Positions 1-7,810 of a stretch of DNA of 55,417 bases are shown piece after piece (positions within the stretch are counted from its first letter, which is position 1; every line of letters starts with the position of its first letter). Source of the DNA: CAYUMU01 sp964445985. Lineage in GTDB: Bacteria; Planctomycetota; Planctomycetia; Pirellulales; S012-138. The notes under the pieces were generated by a model that saw only the letters and a program-made list of their open reading frames with translations, was not told where the DNA came from and made no database searches. The position numbers were made by a program, and so were the translations under genes. Location: assembly GCA_964445985.1 (NCBI GenBank), contig CAYUMU010000041.1:1-55417 (forward strand), given 5' to 3'.

Positions 1-324
1 TGTCCCTCGCCGTTTGAAGAAAACGGAATGACAGGAAGCCGCCTAAAGTGCAGTCAGGGTGCAATGTGCCAAAAATGTTGTGCGTTACCTATACGTATTT
101 TTCTGAAGTGGGGGATTTTTTTTGGCGGGTTGGCGATCACCAAGCGTAGCGATGGATTTTGAACGGGGGTTTGCGGGACCAGCCGGGGGCGATCCAGCGG
201 CCGTTTTTGGTTGACGCGTATTTTCGCGGCTGCTTAGCATGGAAGATGGCGAGGAAGCTGCGATGGGGGGAGCGCAGTCGGTTTTCTCGCCGACTCCGAT
301 CACGGGACTTTCAGAGAGCGACCG
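1..324. other. Left-edge intergenic stretch with candidate promoter
   Basis: No gene is seen here. A candidate sigma70-type promoter for the next gene is TTGACG at 211-216, an 18-nt spacer and TAGCAT at 235-240. This is a weak visual match. Small open frames on both strands have no recognisable content. Confidence 0.4.
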
Positions 325-990
325 ATGCCAACGGTGGTGACAATGATGCGGATATCTAGCCGGACGCTCGGTTTGGCGCTGGCGGTAAGCGCCTTGGCAA
401 TGGTGGGCAATCGCGGGGCGCACGCTCAGTCGTCGCTCTACAACAGCTCACCCTATCACTCGTCGCCCTATCGAACGTCGCCCTACCGTCCTGACTATTC
501 GCCCTCGAGCAATCTGTATGGTCCCAGAAACTATTCGGGGCTGATGTCGAACTACGACTACCGCCGGCTCTCGCCCTCGGCGTATGTGAATGCGCTCTAT
601 TCCACGCCTGCGTTGTATGGCGGCTGGAACTTTCGCTGGCCGTGGGGAGCGGGGCTGCCCTATTCGTTGAGATATGGTTTGGGGTTTCGCGGCCCTTACT
701 ATCCCAACTACTATTACGGCTACAGCAACTATTTCCGGCCCTGGTATCGCTCGTACCGGCCCTTTGGGGTGGGAGTTTCTGGATGGCCGTTTGGCGGCGG
801 ATGGGGGTTAGGTGGCATATTTGGCCCCGGATTCCCAGACGGGCTGCCCTTGGGCGCGCCGTGGCAGCCAGGCGTGCCAATGCTGGAGGGCATACCGCAA
901 GATTGCCCAACGCCGCTGGAAAACGCGCCGGTGGAGGAAGTGGTTTCGCCTGTTCCCAAGCGAATCTACAGCGGGCTGTATTACTGGTGA
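325..990 (+). CDS. Secreted Tyr/Pro/Gly-rich protein of unknown function
   Basis: The protein has 221 residues. An N-terminal signal peptide is visible: a hydrophobic run around residues 13-27 ends in an Ala-His-Ala-Gln type cleavage region near 35. The mature part is low complexity, with repeated Ser-Pro-Tyr units at residues 38-58 and a Tyr/Trp/Phe/Gly/Pro-rich middle (about 95-175). The C-terminus is Pro/Val-rich. No enzymatic motif is seen; small aromatic-rich secreted proteins of this kind occur in planctomycetes and could be envelope or matrix components (inference). ATG codons at 325, 343 and 346 are all possible starts, and the signal peptide fits any of them. A hairpin plus T-run follows the stop. 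Confidence 0.65.
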   Translation: MPTVVTMMRISSRTLGLALAVSALAMVGNRGAHAQSSLYNSSPYHSSPYRTSPYRPDYSPSSNLYGPRNYSGLMSNYDYRRLSPSAYVNALYSTPALYGGWNFRWPWGAGLPYSLRYGLGFRGPYYPNYYYGYSNYFRPWYRSYRPFGVGVSGWPFGGGWGLGGIFGPGFPDGLPLGAPWQPGVPMLEGIPQDCPTPLENAPVEEVVSPVPKRIYSGLYYW

Positions 991-1015
991 AAGCCAGCGC
1001 TCGATCCACTTTTAT

Positions 1016-1034
1016 CGGCCTTCGGCCGCCTTTT
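1016..1034 (+). terminator. Intrinsic terminator after the secreted protein gene
   Basis: CGGCC, loop TTC, GGCCG, then CC and a T4 run, 25 bases after the stop at 990. The stem is only 5 bp but fully GC. Confidence 0.5.
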
Positions 1035-1036
1035 CT

Positions 1037-1067
1037 CCCCTCTCCTCGGTATTTCCGGGGAGAGGGG
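1037..1067. repeat. Palindromic repeat of the CCCCTCTCC...GGAGAGGGG type
   Basis: Arms CCCCTCTCCTCGG (1037-1049) and CCGGGGAGAGGGG (1055-1067) flank TATTT and pair over 13 positions with one T-G wobble. It lies in a gene-free stretch (991-1457) with two more hairpins and looks like a dispersed REP-type element. Confidence 0.6.
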
Positions 1068-1302
1068 TCGGGTGTGGGCTGATAAAAAACGGTTGCTGGC
1101 GTGCTCGGGTTCTGTTGCGCGGCGGCGGGTACTTGCGCCGCTCGGCATTGGGTCGGGTTCGAGCGGATCGATCCTGAATGGTCCGCGACCTCAACCGCAT
1201 ATTGAAAATTGCTCACCCTACCGTTTTCTAGGTGGGGTGCAGTTTTCCTGGCTTTTCTCGGCTGGCCCCCCGGTGTTGTGAATGCCTGATTCTTTGCAAG
1301 CT

Positions 1303-1351
1303 CGACGCGTTAGCGAGGGACGTTCGGAGGGACTCCCTCGCTAACGCGTCG
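1303..1351. repeat. 18-bp perfect inverted repeat (REP-like hairpin)
   Basis: Arms CGACGCGTTAGCGAGGGA (1303-1320) and its exact reverse complement (1334-1351) flank a 13-nt loop. There is no T-run directly after it. It lies between a plus-strand gene end and the end of the minus-strand sulfatase gene, so a bidirectional terminator or dispersed repeat role is possible. Confidence 0.75.
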
Positions 1352-1361
1352 GGTTATGAAT

Positions 1362-1386
1362 AGCCGCGAGGCTCGCGGCTTTCTTG
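1362..1386 (+). terminator. Short hairpin with TTTCTT tail
   Basis: AGCCGCGAG and CTCGCGGCT (1362-1370 and 1372-1380) form a near-contiguous inverted repeat followed by a T-rich tail. It lies 70 bases from the 3' end of the convergent sulfatase gene and is a weak terminator candidate. Confidence 0.35.
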
Positions 1387-1457
1387 CTCCCTTCTCCCCC
1401 GGAGTTGTCGCTGCGCTGGGGGCCGATGGGCTGGGCGGCCAACTGCCAGGCGCTGGG

Positions 1458-2837
1458 TTACTTTTTACCAGGCTTATTCCCGTCGGGCTTGTTGTCTGGC
1501 GGCGTCCAAGCTTGCGGGGCCGGGTTCTCGGATGTGAGCGCGGCGGTGTCGCCTAGCCTGGTTTGCCAGGCGTGCATGTGCTTCATCAACTCGGCGATCC
1601 GCGGCGCTTGAGTGGCGTCGTCGGCCAGGTTGTGGCGTTCCTGAGGATCGGCTTGCAGATCGAATAGCTGCGTTTTGTTGATCTGGGGATATTGGATGAG
1701 CTTCCACCGATCGTCGCGCACCGCCCTTTGCACGTTGCGATACGAGGTGAACAGGGTATCGCGCACGCTGGGCTGTTTGCCTTGAATGATGGGCGCCAGG
1801 TTTTGGCCGTCGAGCCCGGCGGGGATCTCAGCCCCCACCAGGGCACAGGTGGTGGGAAAGATGTCGAGCAGATAGGCCAAGGCCTGGGTTTCGCCATGCG
1901 GGATGCCAGGCCCCGCGAAGACCAAGGGGGGCTTCATGCTGTGCTCGTACAGGCTTTGTTTGCCAAAGAGCCCATGGCTGCCGACGGCCAGACCATGATC
2001 GGAAGAAAAGATGATGAGGGTGTTGTCGTATTGGCCCGTTTCTTTGAGATGGGCCAGCAAACGGCCGATGTGGTGGTCGAGGCCCGTGATCACGGCGTAA
2101 TAGTCGTGCAGATGTTGGCGAACGGTTTCCTCGGTGCGCGGCCAGGGCGCCAACTGCTCGTCGCGAACGGTCATTTCGCCGTTATCGAACGGATGAACCG
2201 GCAAGTAGTTGGCCGGGAGTGGAATGTCCTGGCGTTGATACTGATCCAGGTACTTCTGGGCGGCCACGCGCGGATCGTGCGGAGTGGCGAAGGCCAGGTA
2301 CATGAAGAACGGCTTTTCATTCTTCCGCGTTTTCAAGAAACTCACGGCGTCGTCCACCACTTCCTGGCCAGGCTCGCCGCACGTGCGAGCTTCGAGATCC
2401 TGCAGGTAATGGCTGTGGTCGAACTCCTTGTGCAACTCTTTGGCCGTGTTGCCCGACTTGCCGTGGTGGTAGGTTTCATAGCCAGCTTCGCGCATGCTAC
2501 GGGCAAAGTTGGGCTCGCTCCGCTCGGCCATCTGGCGAAAACGAAAATAAGCTCGGCCGCTGAGCAGCATGTTGCGGCTGGGCAAGCATACCGCCCCCAC
2601 GTTGCTGCCCAGGCAGTAGGCGTTGCGAAAGGTGAAACCCGTTTGAACCAGCCGATCGAGATGAGGCGTTTTGATCGCCGGGTTGCCCAGGGCGGCGATG
2701 GTGTCGGCCCTTTGATCGTCGGTAAACAGGAACAGCACGTTGGGACGCGCGACTTCGGCGGCCGCGGCGTGTGAGCCGGAATTGAAGACGACTCCAGCGG
2801 CATAGGCCGCCAGCAAAGTCAGACAAGTGCGATTCAA
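1458..2837 (-). CDS. Secreted sulfatase (type I, formylglycine-dependent)
   Basis: The predicted product hydrolyses sulfate esters outside the cytoplasm. The C-x-P-S-R signature (Cys84-Leu-Pro-Ser-Arg, then NMLLSGR) is the site converted to formylglycine in type I sulfatases. The N-terminal metal-binding stretch NVLFLFTDDQRAD lies at residues 33-45, and the later SSDHGLAVGSHG segment is the second metal/sulfate loop. A signal peptide covers about residues 1-28. I place the start at TTG 2837 because GGGGGAGGAA lies 7 bases before it; no ATG is available upstream. The length of 459 aa is normal for the family. The substrate cannot be told; planctomycete sulfatases often act on algal polysaccharides or, for this subclass, N-sulfoglucosamine- or choline-sulfate-like substrates. 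Confidence 0.93.
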   Translation of the reverse strand: MNRTCLTLLAAYAAGVVFNSGSHAAAAEVARPNVLFLFTDDQRADTIAALGNPAIKTPHLDRLVQTGFTFRNAYCLGSNVGAVCLPSRNMLLSGRAYFRFRQMAERSEPNFARSMREAGYETYHHGKSGNTAKELHKEFDHSHYLQDLEARTCGEPGQEVVDDAVSFLKTRKNEKPFFMYLAFATPHDPRVAAQKYLDQYQRQDIPLPANYLPVHPFDNGEMTVRDEQLAPWPRTEETVRQHLHDYYAVITGLDHHIGRLLAHLKETGQYDNTLIIFSSDHGLAVGSHGLFGKQSLYEHSMKPPLVFAGPGIPHGETQALAYLLDIFPTTCALVGAEIPAGLDGQNLAPIIQGKQPSVRDTLFTSYRNVQRAVRDDRWKLIQYPQINKTQLFDLQADPQERHNLADDATQAPRIAELMKHMHAWQTRLGDTAALTSENPAPQAWTPPDNKPDGNKPGKK

Positions 2838-3056
2838 AATGTGGTTCCTCCCCCGCAAGCTCAATCACCGTTGCAACGTGGCCATGCGACTGGTGGCCGT
2901 CACCCGCCGTGTTTGGCTGACAGACACGACGCTAGTTTGGCTGCTCCGATCGCGGAACTCAACCGTCTTGGGGTGTTGAGGCGATTTCGGATGGTGGAAG
3001 CACCACGAGCCGATGGCGAATTGCCTCGCTTGGGGGTGTGCGCGATTTGACTGGAT

Positions 3057-3165
3057 CCCCGCCTGCGCGGGGATGACGGTAGCGCTGCGCGGGATGACGG
3101 TAGCGCTGCGCGGGGGTGACGGTAGCGCTGCGCGGGGGTGACGGTAGCGCTGCGCGGGGGTGACG
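3057..3165. repeat. Tandem repeat, 21/22-bp unit, about 4.5 copies
   Basis: A hairpin CCCCGC-CTGC-GCGGGG (3057-3072) is followed by GACGGTAGCGCTGCGCGG units starting at 3075, 3096, 3118 and 3140, with a fifth broken copy at 3162. Periods are 21, 22, 22 and 22 bp, and each unit contains the palindrome AGCGCT. The array fills the spacer between the lipoprotein gene stop (3196) and the sulfatase start (2837). Confidence 0.85.
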
Positions 3166-3195
3166 ATGCGGTTTGGAAAGAAGTTGCTTGTCGCC

Positions 3196-3987
3196 TTAGC
3201 GAACCGATTTGCCGACCATTTCGTAGATGGCCACGGTCTTGGTGTCGTCGAAGGGGTCTTTCATTTCGCTCACGCGAAACACGCCTTCGACCGTGACGGG
3301 GCGGACGGTGAAATTGGCCGTTCTGCCGCGTTCCATTTTGACCACCACGCAGTCGTAGAGAGCGGCGCCCTTCCCAAAGCAGCACTCCAGGTTGTCTCGC
3401 ACCAGCACAAACTGGCTCAACTCCTGATAGGCCGTGTTGAGGATGTAACCCCGTAGCCGGATGGGCTCGCCATCAAGGCTTTCAACCTGCGAAGTGAGCA
3501 GGCTGCGATCGAAGGGCGACTCTTTCTCCATTTCGAACTTGATGTGGTCGAACGTGATATCGAACATTCCATCGCGGCCCCGGCGAGCCACGGGAATCAC
3601 CAGCGGCGGTTTTTCAGCGGTTGCTTGGCGCGGATCTTCGGTGGGGGCCGTTTCTGCCGAGGCCGGCGGAGGAGAAGCCGCTAGCGCCGCGGCCACCATT
3701 TCGCGGTTCATGGCCTCGGAATTAGCCGGGGCGACGCCAGGCGTGGAGGTAAACCGAGGATCGAAATCGGGTGCTGGCTCGCCAGCCTGTTCGCTGGCCG
3801 AGGCGTCAGTGACTGCATCGGGCTGCGTTTTGGGGGAACGCTCGAACTTAGCCATGTAGGCTTCCACCGCGGCGTCATGGGCAGCATTGGTTGCTGGCGT
3901 GGTCGCCGCTGGCGAACTCGGATCGCTTTTTCCGCAGCCTAGGCAGAGGCAGAGTGCAATCGCGATCAGGCAGCCAGTGATCTTCAT
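3196..3987 (-). CDS. Lipoprotein with DUF3299-like domain
   Basis: The protein has 263 residues. The N-terminus is a lipoprotein-type signal ending in Leu-Gly-Cys-Gly-Lys near residue 19. A Pro/Ala/Thr/Glu-rich linker runs to about residue 135. The C-terminal 120 residues carry the pattern RGYIL...FVLVRDNLECCFGKG, which matches the layout of DUF3299-like domains (a GY strand, a FxL strand and a Cys motif), here with a vicinal Cys-Cys. The ATG at 3987 overlaps the stop of the upstream gene (ATGA), so the two are translationally coupled. The upstream product carries the same CCFG motif, so the pair probably works together. Function is unknown; metal binding through the Cys pair is a guess. Confidence 0.75.
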   Translation of the reverse strand: MKITGCLIAIALCLCLGCGKSDPSSPAATTPATNAAHDAAVEAYMAKFERSPKTQPDAVTDASASEQAGEPAPDFDPRFTSTPGVAPANSEAMNREMVAAALAASPPPASAETAPTEDPRQATAEKPPLVIPVARRGRDGMFDITFDHIKFEMEKESPFDRSLLTSQVESLDGEPIRLRGYILNTAYQELSQFVLVRDNLECCFGKGAALYDCVVVKMERGRTANFTVRPVTVEGVFRVSEMKDPFDDTKTVAIYEMVGKSVR

Positions 3988-4667
3988 TGAAGATGATCCG
4001 CCTCGAGTTGGTAGACAACCTGGCCGACAACATCCGAGTCGGCTGGCAGCACTTTGAAGGTGCCTGCTAGTTTGAATTGTCGCATGGAGTAGGTCAACTC
4101 CAGCGGCTCTTTGAGCTCCACCAGGATTTTATCGGTCAGTTTCGGTTCACCGCCGAAGCAGCAATCTCCATTATCGCGGCAGAGCACGAACTTTTTGATG
4201 TTGGTCTGCTGGCGAGTCGGGTACACGTAACCCTTAATGAATACTTGCTTTCCATCGAGCGACAGGGCCGACTTGGGTACCGAGCCCTCGGGGGCAAAGG
4301 GCGGCGGCTGTAGCTCGGTGTACGAAATGCGGCTGTAACCTTCCGGAACTTCGGTCTGGTAAATGTAAGCCTGAGTTGCCACGCCAGCAATCAGCATGAA
4401 GGCCGAAAGGGTGATTCCGGCCAGCGCTAGCGGCCGGCCGGTATAGTCGCGAGGTTGGCTGGCAATTTGCCGGTAACCGGTCCATCCCAGCAGGATGCCG
4501 ATGATGGGCACCAGGGTGAGGTATGGATCCAAGAAAGCGACAATGCTAAGGATGCCGAGGACCAAACTGATGACCGCCCACTTGGAAATGGCGCGGTACA
4601 AAACTTCCGAGTCCAAGGGTTCGGAGGCCAGCGGCTGTGAATAGCTTGGAGAAACGTCCACGCTCAT
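3984..4667 (-). CDS. Membrane protein with DUF4190-like helices and DUF3299-like domain
   Basis: The protein has 227 residues. Three hydrophobic segments lie at about residues 30-50, 53-70 and 83-104; the first two resemble a DUF4190-type hairpin (GILSIVAF...LTLVPIIGILLG). The C-terminal domain has FIKGYVYPTRQQTNIKKFVL followed by CRDNGDCCFGG, parallel to the lipoprotein encoded downstream. The ATG at 4667 (MSVDVSPSY) is preferred over an upstream in-frame start because the upstream part reads as low-complexity Pro/Arg. The stop overlaps the next start by 4 bases. A role as membrane anchor for a shared extracytoplasmic module is inferred. Confidence 0.72.
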   Translation of the reverse strand: MSVDVSPSYSQPLASEPLDSEVLYRAISKWAVISLVLGILSIVAFLDPYLTLVPIIGILLGWTGYRQIASQPRDYTGRPLALAGITLSAFMLIAGVATQAYIYQTEVPEGYSRISYTELQPPPFAPEGSVPKSALSLDGKQVFIKGYVYPTRQQTNIKKFVLCRDNGDCCFGGEPKLTDKILVELKEPLELTYSMRQFKLAGTFKVLPADSDVVGQVVYQLEADHLQ

Positions 4668-5178
4668 CCCACGGACTCCGTCGGGAAAAAAAATCGATTG
4701 CGAAACGGAAAATGCCGGCCGCCGGAGGCGCGGATGCTCCCCAGGCGGTACTTCGGGCGGACAAGCGGAAACACGACCCAAACAGCCCTGATCGTGGTTT
4801 GTCGCCCCGCCTTATTAGTATACCCAATGCCGGTGTCGTTACGAGTCAATGCTGACAAAGGTTCGCCAGCGGGGCGCACGAATTTCCCGCTGGTCGAAGA
4901 GATTAAGACACCTGCTGGCAGATTGGCGGGTCCGGCCCGGCCGGTTTTTTTTGCTGGCAACCTCGACAGAATCCGCATTATCCCGCGTAAATGCCGCGGA
5001 AAGCAGGCTTCACCCAGCCCGTGCTACTCTACCTGAATCCGCGGTATTTTGGAGCAGATTTGCCAGGCTGGCGTTGGGCCGCTTGCCTCTCCTGCGTAGA
5101 ATGAAATTGCAGGGCCGGACGGATGGGTGTCCAAGGCGGGCACGGCGTGAACTTTTGCCGAGGAAGACAACGATCGTG
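4668..5178. other. Divergent intergenic region with an orphan terminator-like hairpin
   Basis: No protein gene is supported. CCGGC-CCG-GCCGG at 4932-4944 is followed by eight T (4945-4952) and reads as an intrinsic terminator on the plus strand. No plus-strand gene lies upstream of it, so a short untranslated transcript ending there is possible. Confidence 0.4.
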
Positions 5179-5694
5179 ATGACCGGTAGCCGAAAAGTAC
5201 GAGTGCAGCGGACGTTGCGGGAAGCCGAAGGGTACCTGGAACTGAAAATGCCGCAGCAAGCGCTCCTAGCCTTGGGGCGGGTTACCGATCCAGGCACTTT
5301 TCGCAGTCAAACTTCCTGGTTGAAAGGCGAAGCCTACAAGCAGTTGGAATTGTACGAAGACGCGATTCCCCTGCTCGAGGAGGCCGCTGATCTGGCTCCG
5401 AGCAACACCGGCGTGGCGGCCGCGCTGGCATGGTGCTACCGCCGGGTTGGCCGGCTGCCCTCGGCGATTGCCACCTTGGAACAAGCGCTGTTGATCGAAC
5501 CAGACAATCCCGAACTGCTCTATGACCTGGCTCGAGCGTTTAGCTTGTGCGGCAAAGTCCGAAAGACATTGAGTCTGCTCGCCATGGCGCTGGATCGCGA
5601 TAGCCAATATCGCGAGGCGATTTCCACCGAGCGCGACTTCGATGGGCTGCGAAACAACGCGGAATTCCAGGCTCTAACCGCCATCATCGTTTAG
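5179..5694 (+). CDS. Small TPR (tetratricopeptide) protein
   Basis: The protein has 171 residues. Helical repeats of TPR type run through most of it: AEGYLELKMPQQALLALGRV, a second unit around YKQLELYEDAIPLLEEAADLAP, a third with AWCYRRVGRLPSAIATLEQALLIEPDN and a fourth with YDLARAFSLCGKVRKTLSLL. Such repeats form protein-binding surfaces. There is no signal peptide, so it is cytoplasmic. I chose ATG 5179, with GAGGAAG 12 bases upstream; an in-frame ATG at 5101 gives a longer form with an Arg-rich leader. It is convergent with the HDOD gene. The binding partner is unknown. Confidence 0.75.
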   Translation: MTGSRKVRVQRTLREAEGYLELKMPQQALLALGRVTDPGTFRSQTSWLKGEAYKQLELYEDAIPLLEEAADLAPSNTGVAAALAWCYRRVGRLPSAIATLEQALLIEPDNPELLYDLARAFSLCGKVRKTLSLLAMALDRDSQYREAISTERDFDGLRNNAEFQALTAIIV

Positions 5695-5758
5695 CGGGTA
5701 GCCTTGCAGCCAACTCTTCAGCCCATCCGCTGTTCCGCTGCCTGGTTTCTAGGCGAGC

Positions 5759-6661
5759 TTAACCGTGCTCGGATTCGGTCCACGAATCGACGAGCGATTT
5801 CTTGGGGGCGCTGATCTTGAGCACCGGAGCAAAGTCGGCGAATTCCACATCGACTTCGCCCAGCAGGCTTTCCAGCGACTGCTGTTCTTTCAGCGGCAAC
5901 TGCCCATAAATCGCCGAGAACGCCTGGCATTCCGACCATTGATTGTCGTGGTTCGCAGGCAGCAGGGCGGAGAGCGCCACGGCAACTTCGCCGGGCTGAT
6001 TGCTGGCATTGGCCACCAGATCATCGATATCGGTGTGATGCTCGATGAGCTTCGCCATGGCTTCGGGAAGGTTCCACTGCCGGGCCATTTCGGCGGCCAC
6101 GTCACCATGCGAGCAGCCAAACCGTTCGCGTTCCAGCGACGACAGCCGGCAGTGGCCGCCCTCTCGCGTGGTGAGCAGTTCCAAGTACTCTTGAGGCAAT
6201 TCCTTGGCCAGCAAGGGAACCGCCATGTCTTGCAGCAAGGCAGCGGCAAACGGTTCTTCCACTTCTTTCGAACCCAACTGCTTGGCCAGCTTGCGGGCAA
6301 ACAGCGCCCGGCGGAGCGAATCTTGCCACAGACAACGCAGTTCGAAGGGGCCGCACTTGGGGTTGGGCATCAAGCTGAACACGGCGCTCCAGAGCGCGAA
6401 GTTCTTGATGGTGCGCATGCCAACCAAGGTGATCGCGGATTTGACGTTCGAAATCTCACGCGGAAATCCAAAGTACGAGGAGTTCACGAACCGCAGCACC
6501 TGACTGGTCAGGCCGGGATCAATTTCGATCGGCATCGCAAACTGGGCGGGACCGCAGTTGGGATCTTTGGAGAGCTGAAGCAAGCTGATCGCGCTTTGCG
6601 GGAGCGCCGGCAATTGTCCGCCAGAGATCATGCGTTTGATATCAAGTGTTGCCGTCGCCAT
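5759..6661 (-). CDS. HDOD domain protein
   Basis: The protein has 300 residues. The HDOD domain covers about residues 10-210, with the typical opening LPALPQSAISLLQLSKDPN, the core SSYFGFPREISNVKSAITLVG and the later LLQDMAVPLLAKELP. HDOD domains are HD-related but lack the catalytic HD pair and act in bacterial signalling rather than hydrolysis. No response-regulator or GGDEF domain is attached. The start at 6661 is preferred over a start 18 bases upstream because GAGAGGA lies 8 bases before it. The C-terminal 60 residues are acidic. The signalling partner is not visible in the neighbourhood. Confidence 0.85.
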   Translation of the reverse strand: MATATLDIKRMISGGQLPALPQSAISLLQLSKDPNCGPAQFAMPIEIDPGLTSQVLRFVNSSYFGFPREISNVKSAITLVGMRTIKNFALWSAVFSLMPNPKCGPFELRCLWQDSLRRALFARKLAKQLGSKEVEEPFAAALLQDMAVPLLAKELPQEYLELLTTREGGHCRLSSLERERFGCSHGDVAAEMARQWNLPEAMAKLIEHHTDIDDLVANASNQPGEVAVALSALLPANHDNQWSECQAFSAIYGQLPLKEQQSLESLLGEVDVEFADFAPVLKISAPKKSLVDSWTESEHG

Positions 6662-7174
6662 GAGCTGCGTCCTCTCCAAGACCTAGGTTCCTCGGGGATT
6701 TCGTCCCACGCGATGAAAGCTTTCCCTGGTCATCGATGAGCCTTTCGCCGCAATATCCCCATCTACAGAACCTATAGGTCACATCCGTTCAAAGGCAAAA
6801 AAGGCCGGCTGCCAAAATGCCGCTGGCCCTCCGGCCAATCGCCCCCGTTCCCGATGGCCCCCCGGCTGGCTTACCTCCCATTGGGTCGGGCAGCCGACCG
6901 GCCCCCCGGTTCCGCAATGTTGACATTCCTCAACACGGTTGCCAGCCCGCAACAGGGGGTGCTCCCCATTGAGGCCAGAACGCAACAGGTTGGGAGCAGG
7001 CGTTTCCCCGCTCGCCAAACTCAAGTCATTTCCAAGAAAAGCTTTAGGCGATCCGGGCGATCGGCGTTTTCCACTTCGGCCCAGGGCCTGCATTGAGCCC
7101 CAGGCAGGGAGACTCGCACGCGAACATTTCGAGTCGTGTGCCCGCCCCCGCGGCGTTAACGGCGGAGTTAGACG
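6662..7174. other. Divergent intergenic region, nothing clear
   Basis: The 513 bases between the HDOD gene and the next plus-strand gene hold a 10-bp palindrome ACCTATAGGT near 6770 and otherwise no recognisable gene, repeat or strong promoter. Confidence 0.4.
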
Positions 7175-7597
7175 ATGAAAGCCGGATCGGCCCAGGCCAC
7201 GGGCGAGTGCCCCGCGACGAAGGAACCACACGCAGGGGGCGGTTCGCGCCCGTGGCCGATTCGCTCGGCGGTTTTGGATTTCTGGTTGTTAGGATTAGCG
7301 CCGCTTATGCTGGGCGTACTTCACCCTGGCCATGCGGTGAGCGGTCAAGATCACCCGGTACGCGACTCATCCGTACGTTTGTCGATCGATTTCGTACACG
7401 CCGAGCCCGATGGCGTTGCCGCCGAACCCGAGTGGCGCCGCACGGCTCAAGGCTGGGAACGCCGCGAAAACTGGATTCTGCTGGCTCCGCCCCGGCCTGT
7501 TTGTCATCCGGGGCTCCTGGCCGCCTTTCAAGCGTTGGTGTCGGTGTTCGCCCTGGTGGCCTGGCCCGTCAGGCCGCTAGCGCTTTCTTTCCCGTAG
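7175..7597 (+). CDS. Small planctomycete-type membrane protein, function unknown
   Basis: The protein has 140 residues. One hydrophobic segment lies at about residues 35-52 and a second at the C-terminus (about 113-138). Between them is RRTAQGWERRENWILLAP followed by HPGLLAAFQ. The pattern of an Arg-Arg-Thr...Gly-Trp-Glu motif, a short linker, His-Pro and a terminal helix is one I associate with small planctomycete proteins. ATG 7175 has GGAG about 7 bases upstream. No enzymatic motif is seen. The gene precedes the DUF1570 gene on the same strand with a 213-bp gap that contains a GGGCG-TAA-CGCCC hairpin near 7655-7680. Confidence 0.6.
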   Translation: MKAGSAQATGECPATKEPHAGGGSRPWPIRSAVLDFWLLGLAPLMLGVLHPGHAVSGQDHPVRDSSVRLSIDFVHAEPDGVAAEPEWRRTAQGWERRENWILLAPPRPVCHPGLLAAFQALVSVFALVAWPVRPLALSFP

Positions 7598-7810
7598 CCA
7601 TGCCCGCGAATTCCACTCGCCTGGGTTCCGCCGGTTATCGAAGGGGGGGCCACACAAGCTGGGCGTAACGCCCCGCTTGGCCTGCGGAAGGCCTTGCCCC
7701 CCCAGCGGTGGACCGTTTCGCACAAGTTTTCTTGACATCAGCGGTTTCGATCACGAAGTTGATAGGTAGGCGTCGGGCGGGGGGCACTTCTCATTTGCGA
7801 AACCGGGTTG

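Noticed and set aside
3057..3165. The tandem array considered as a CRISPR
   Set aside because: Units are directly adjacent without unique spacers, and no cas gene is in the window.
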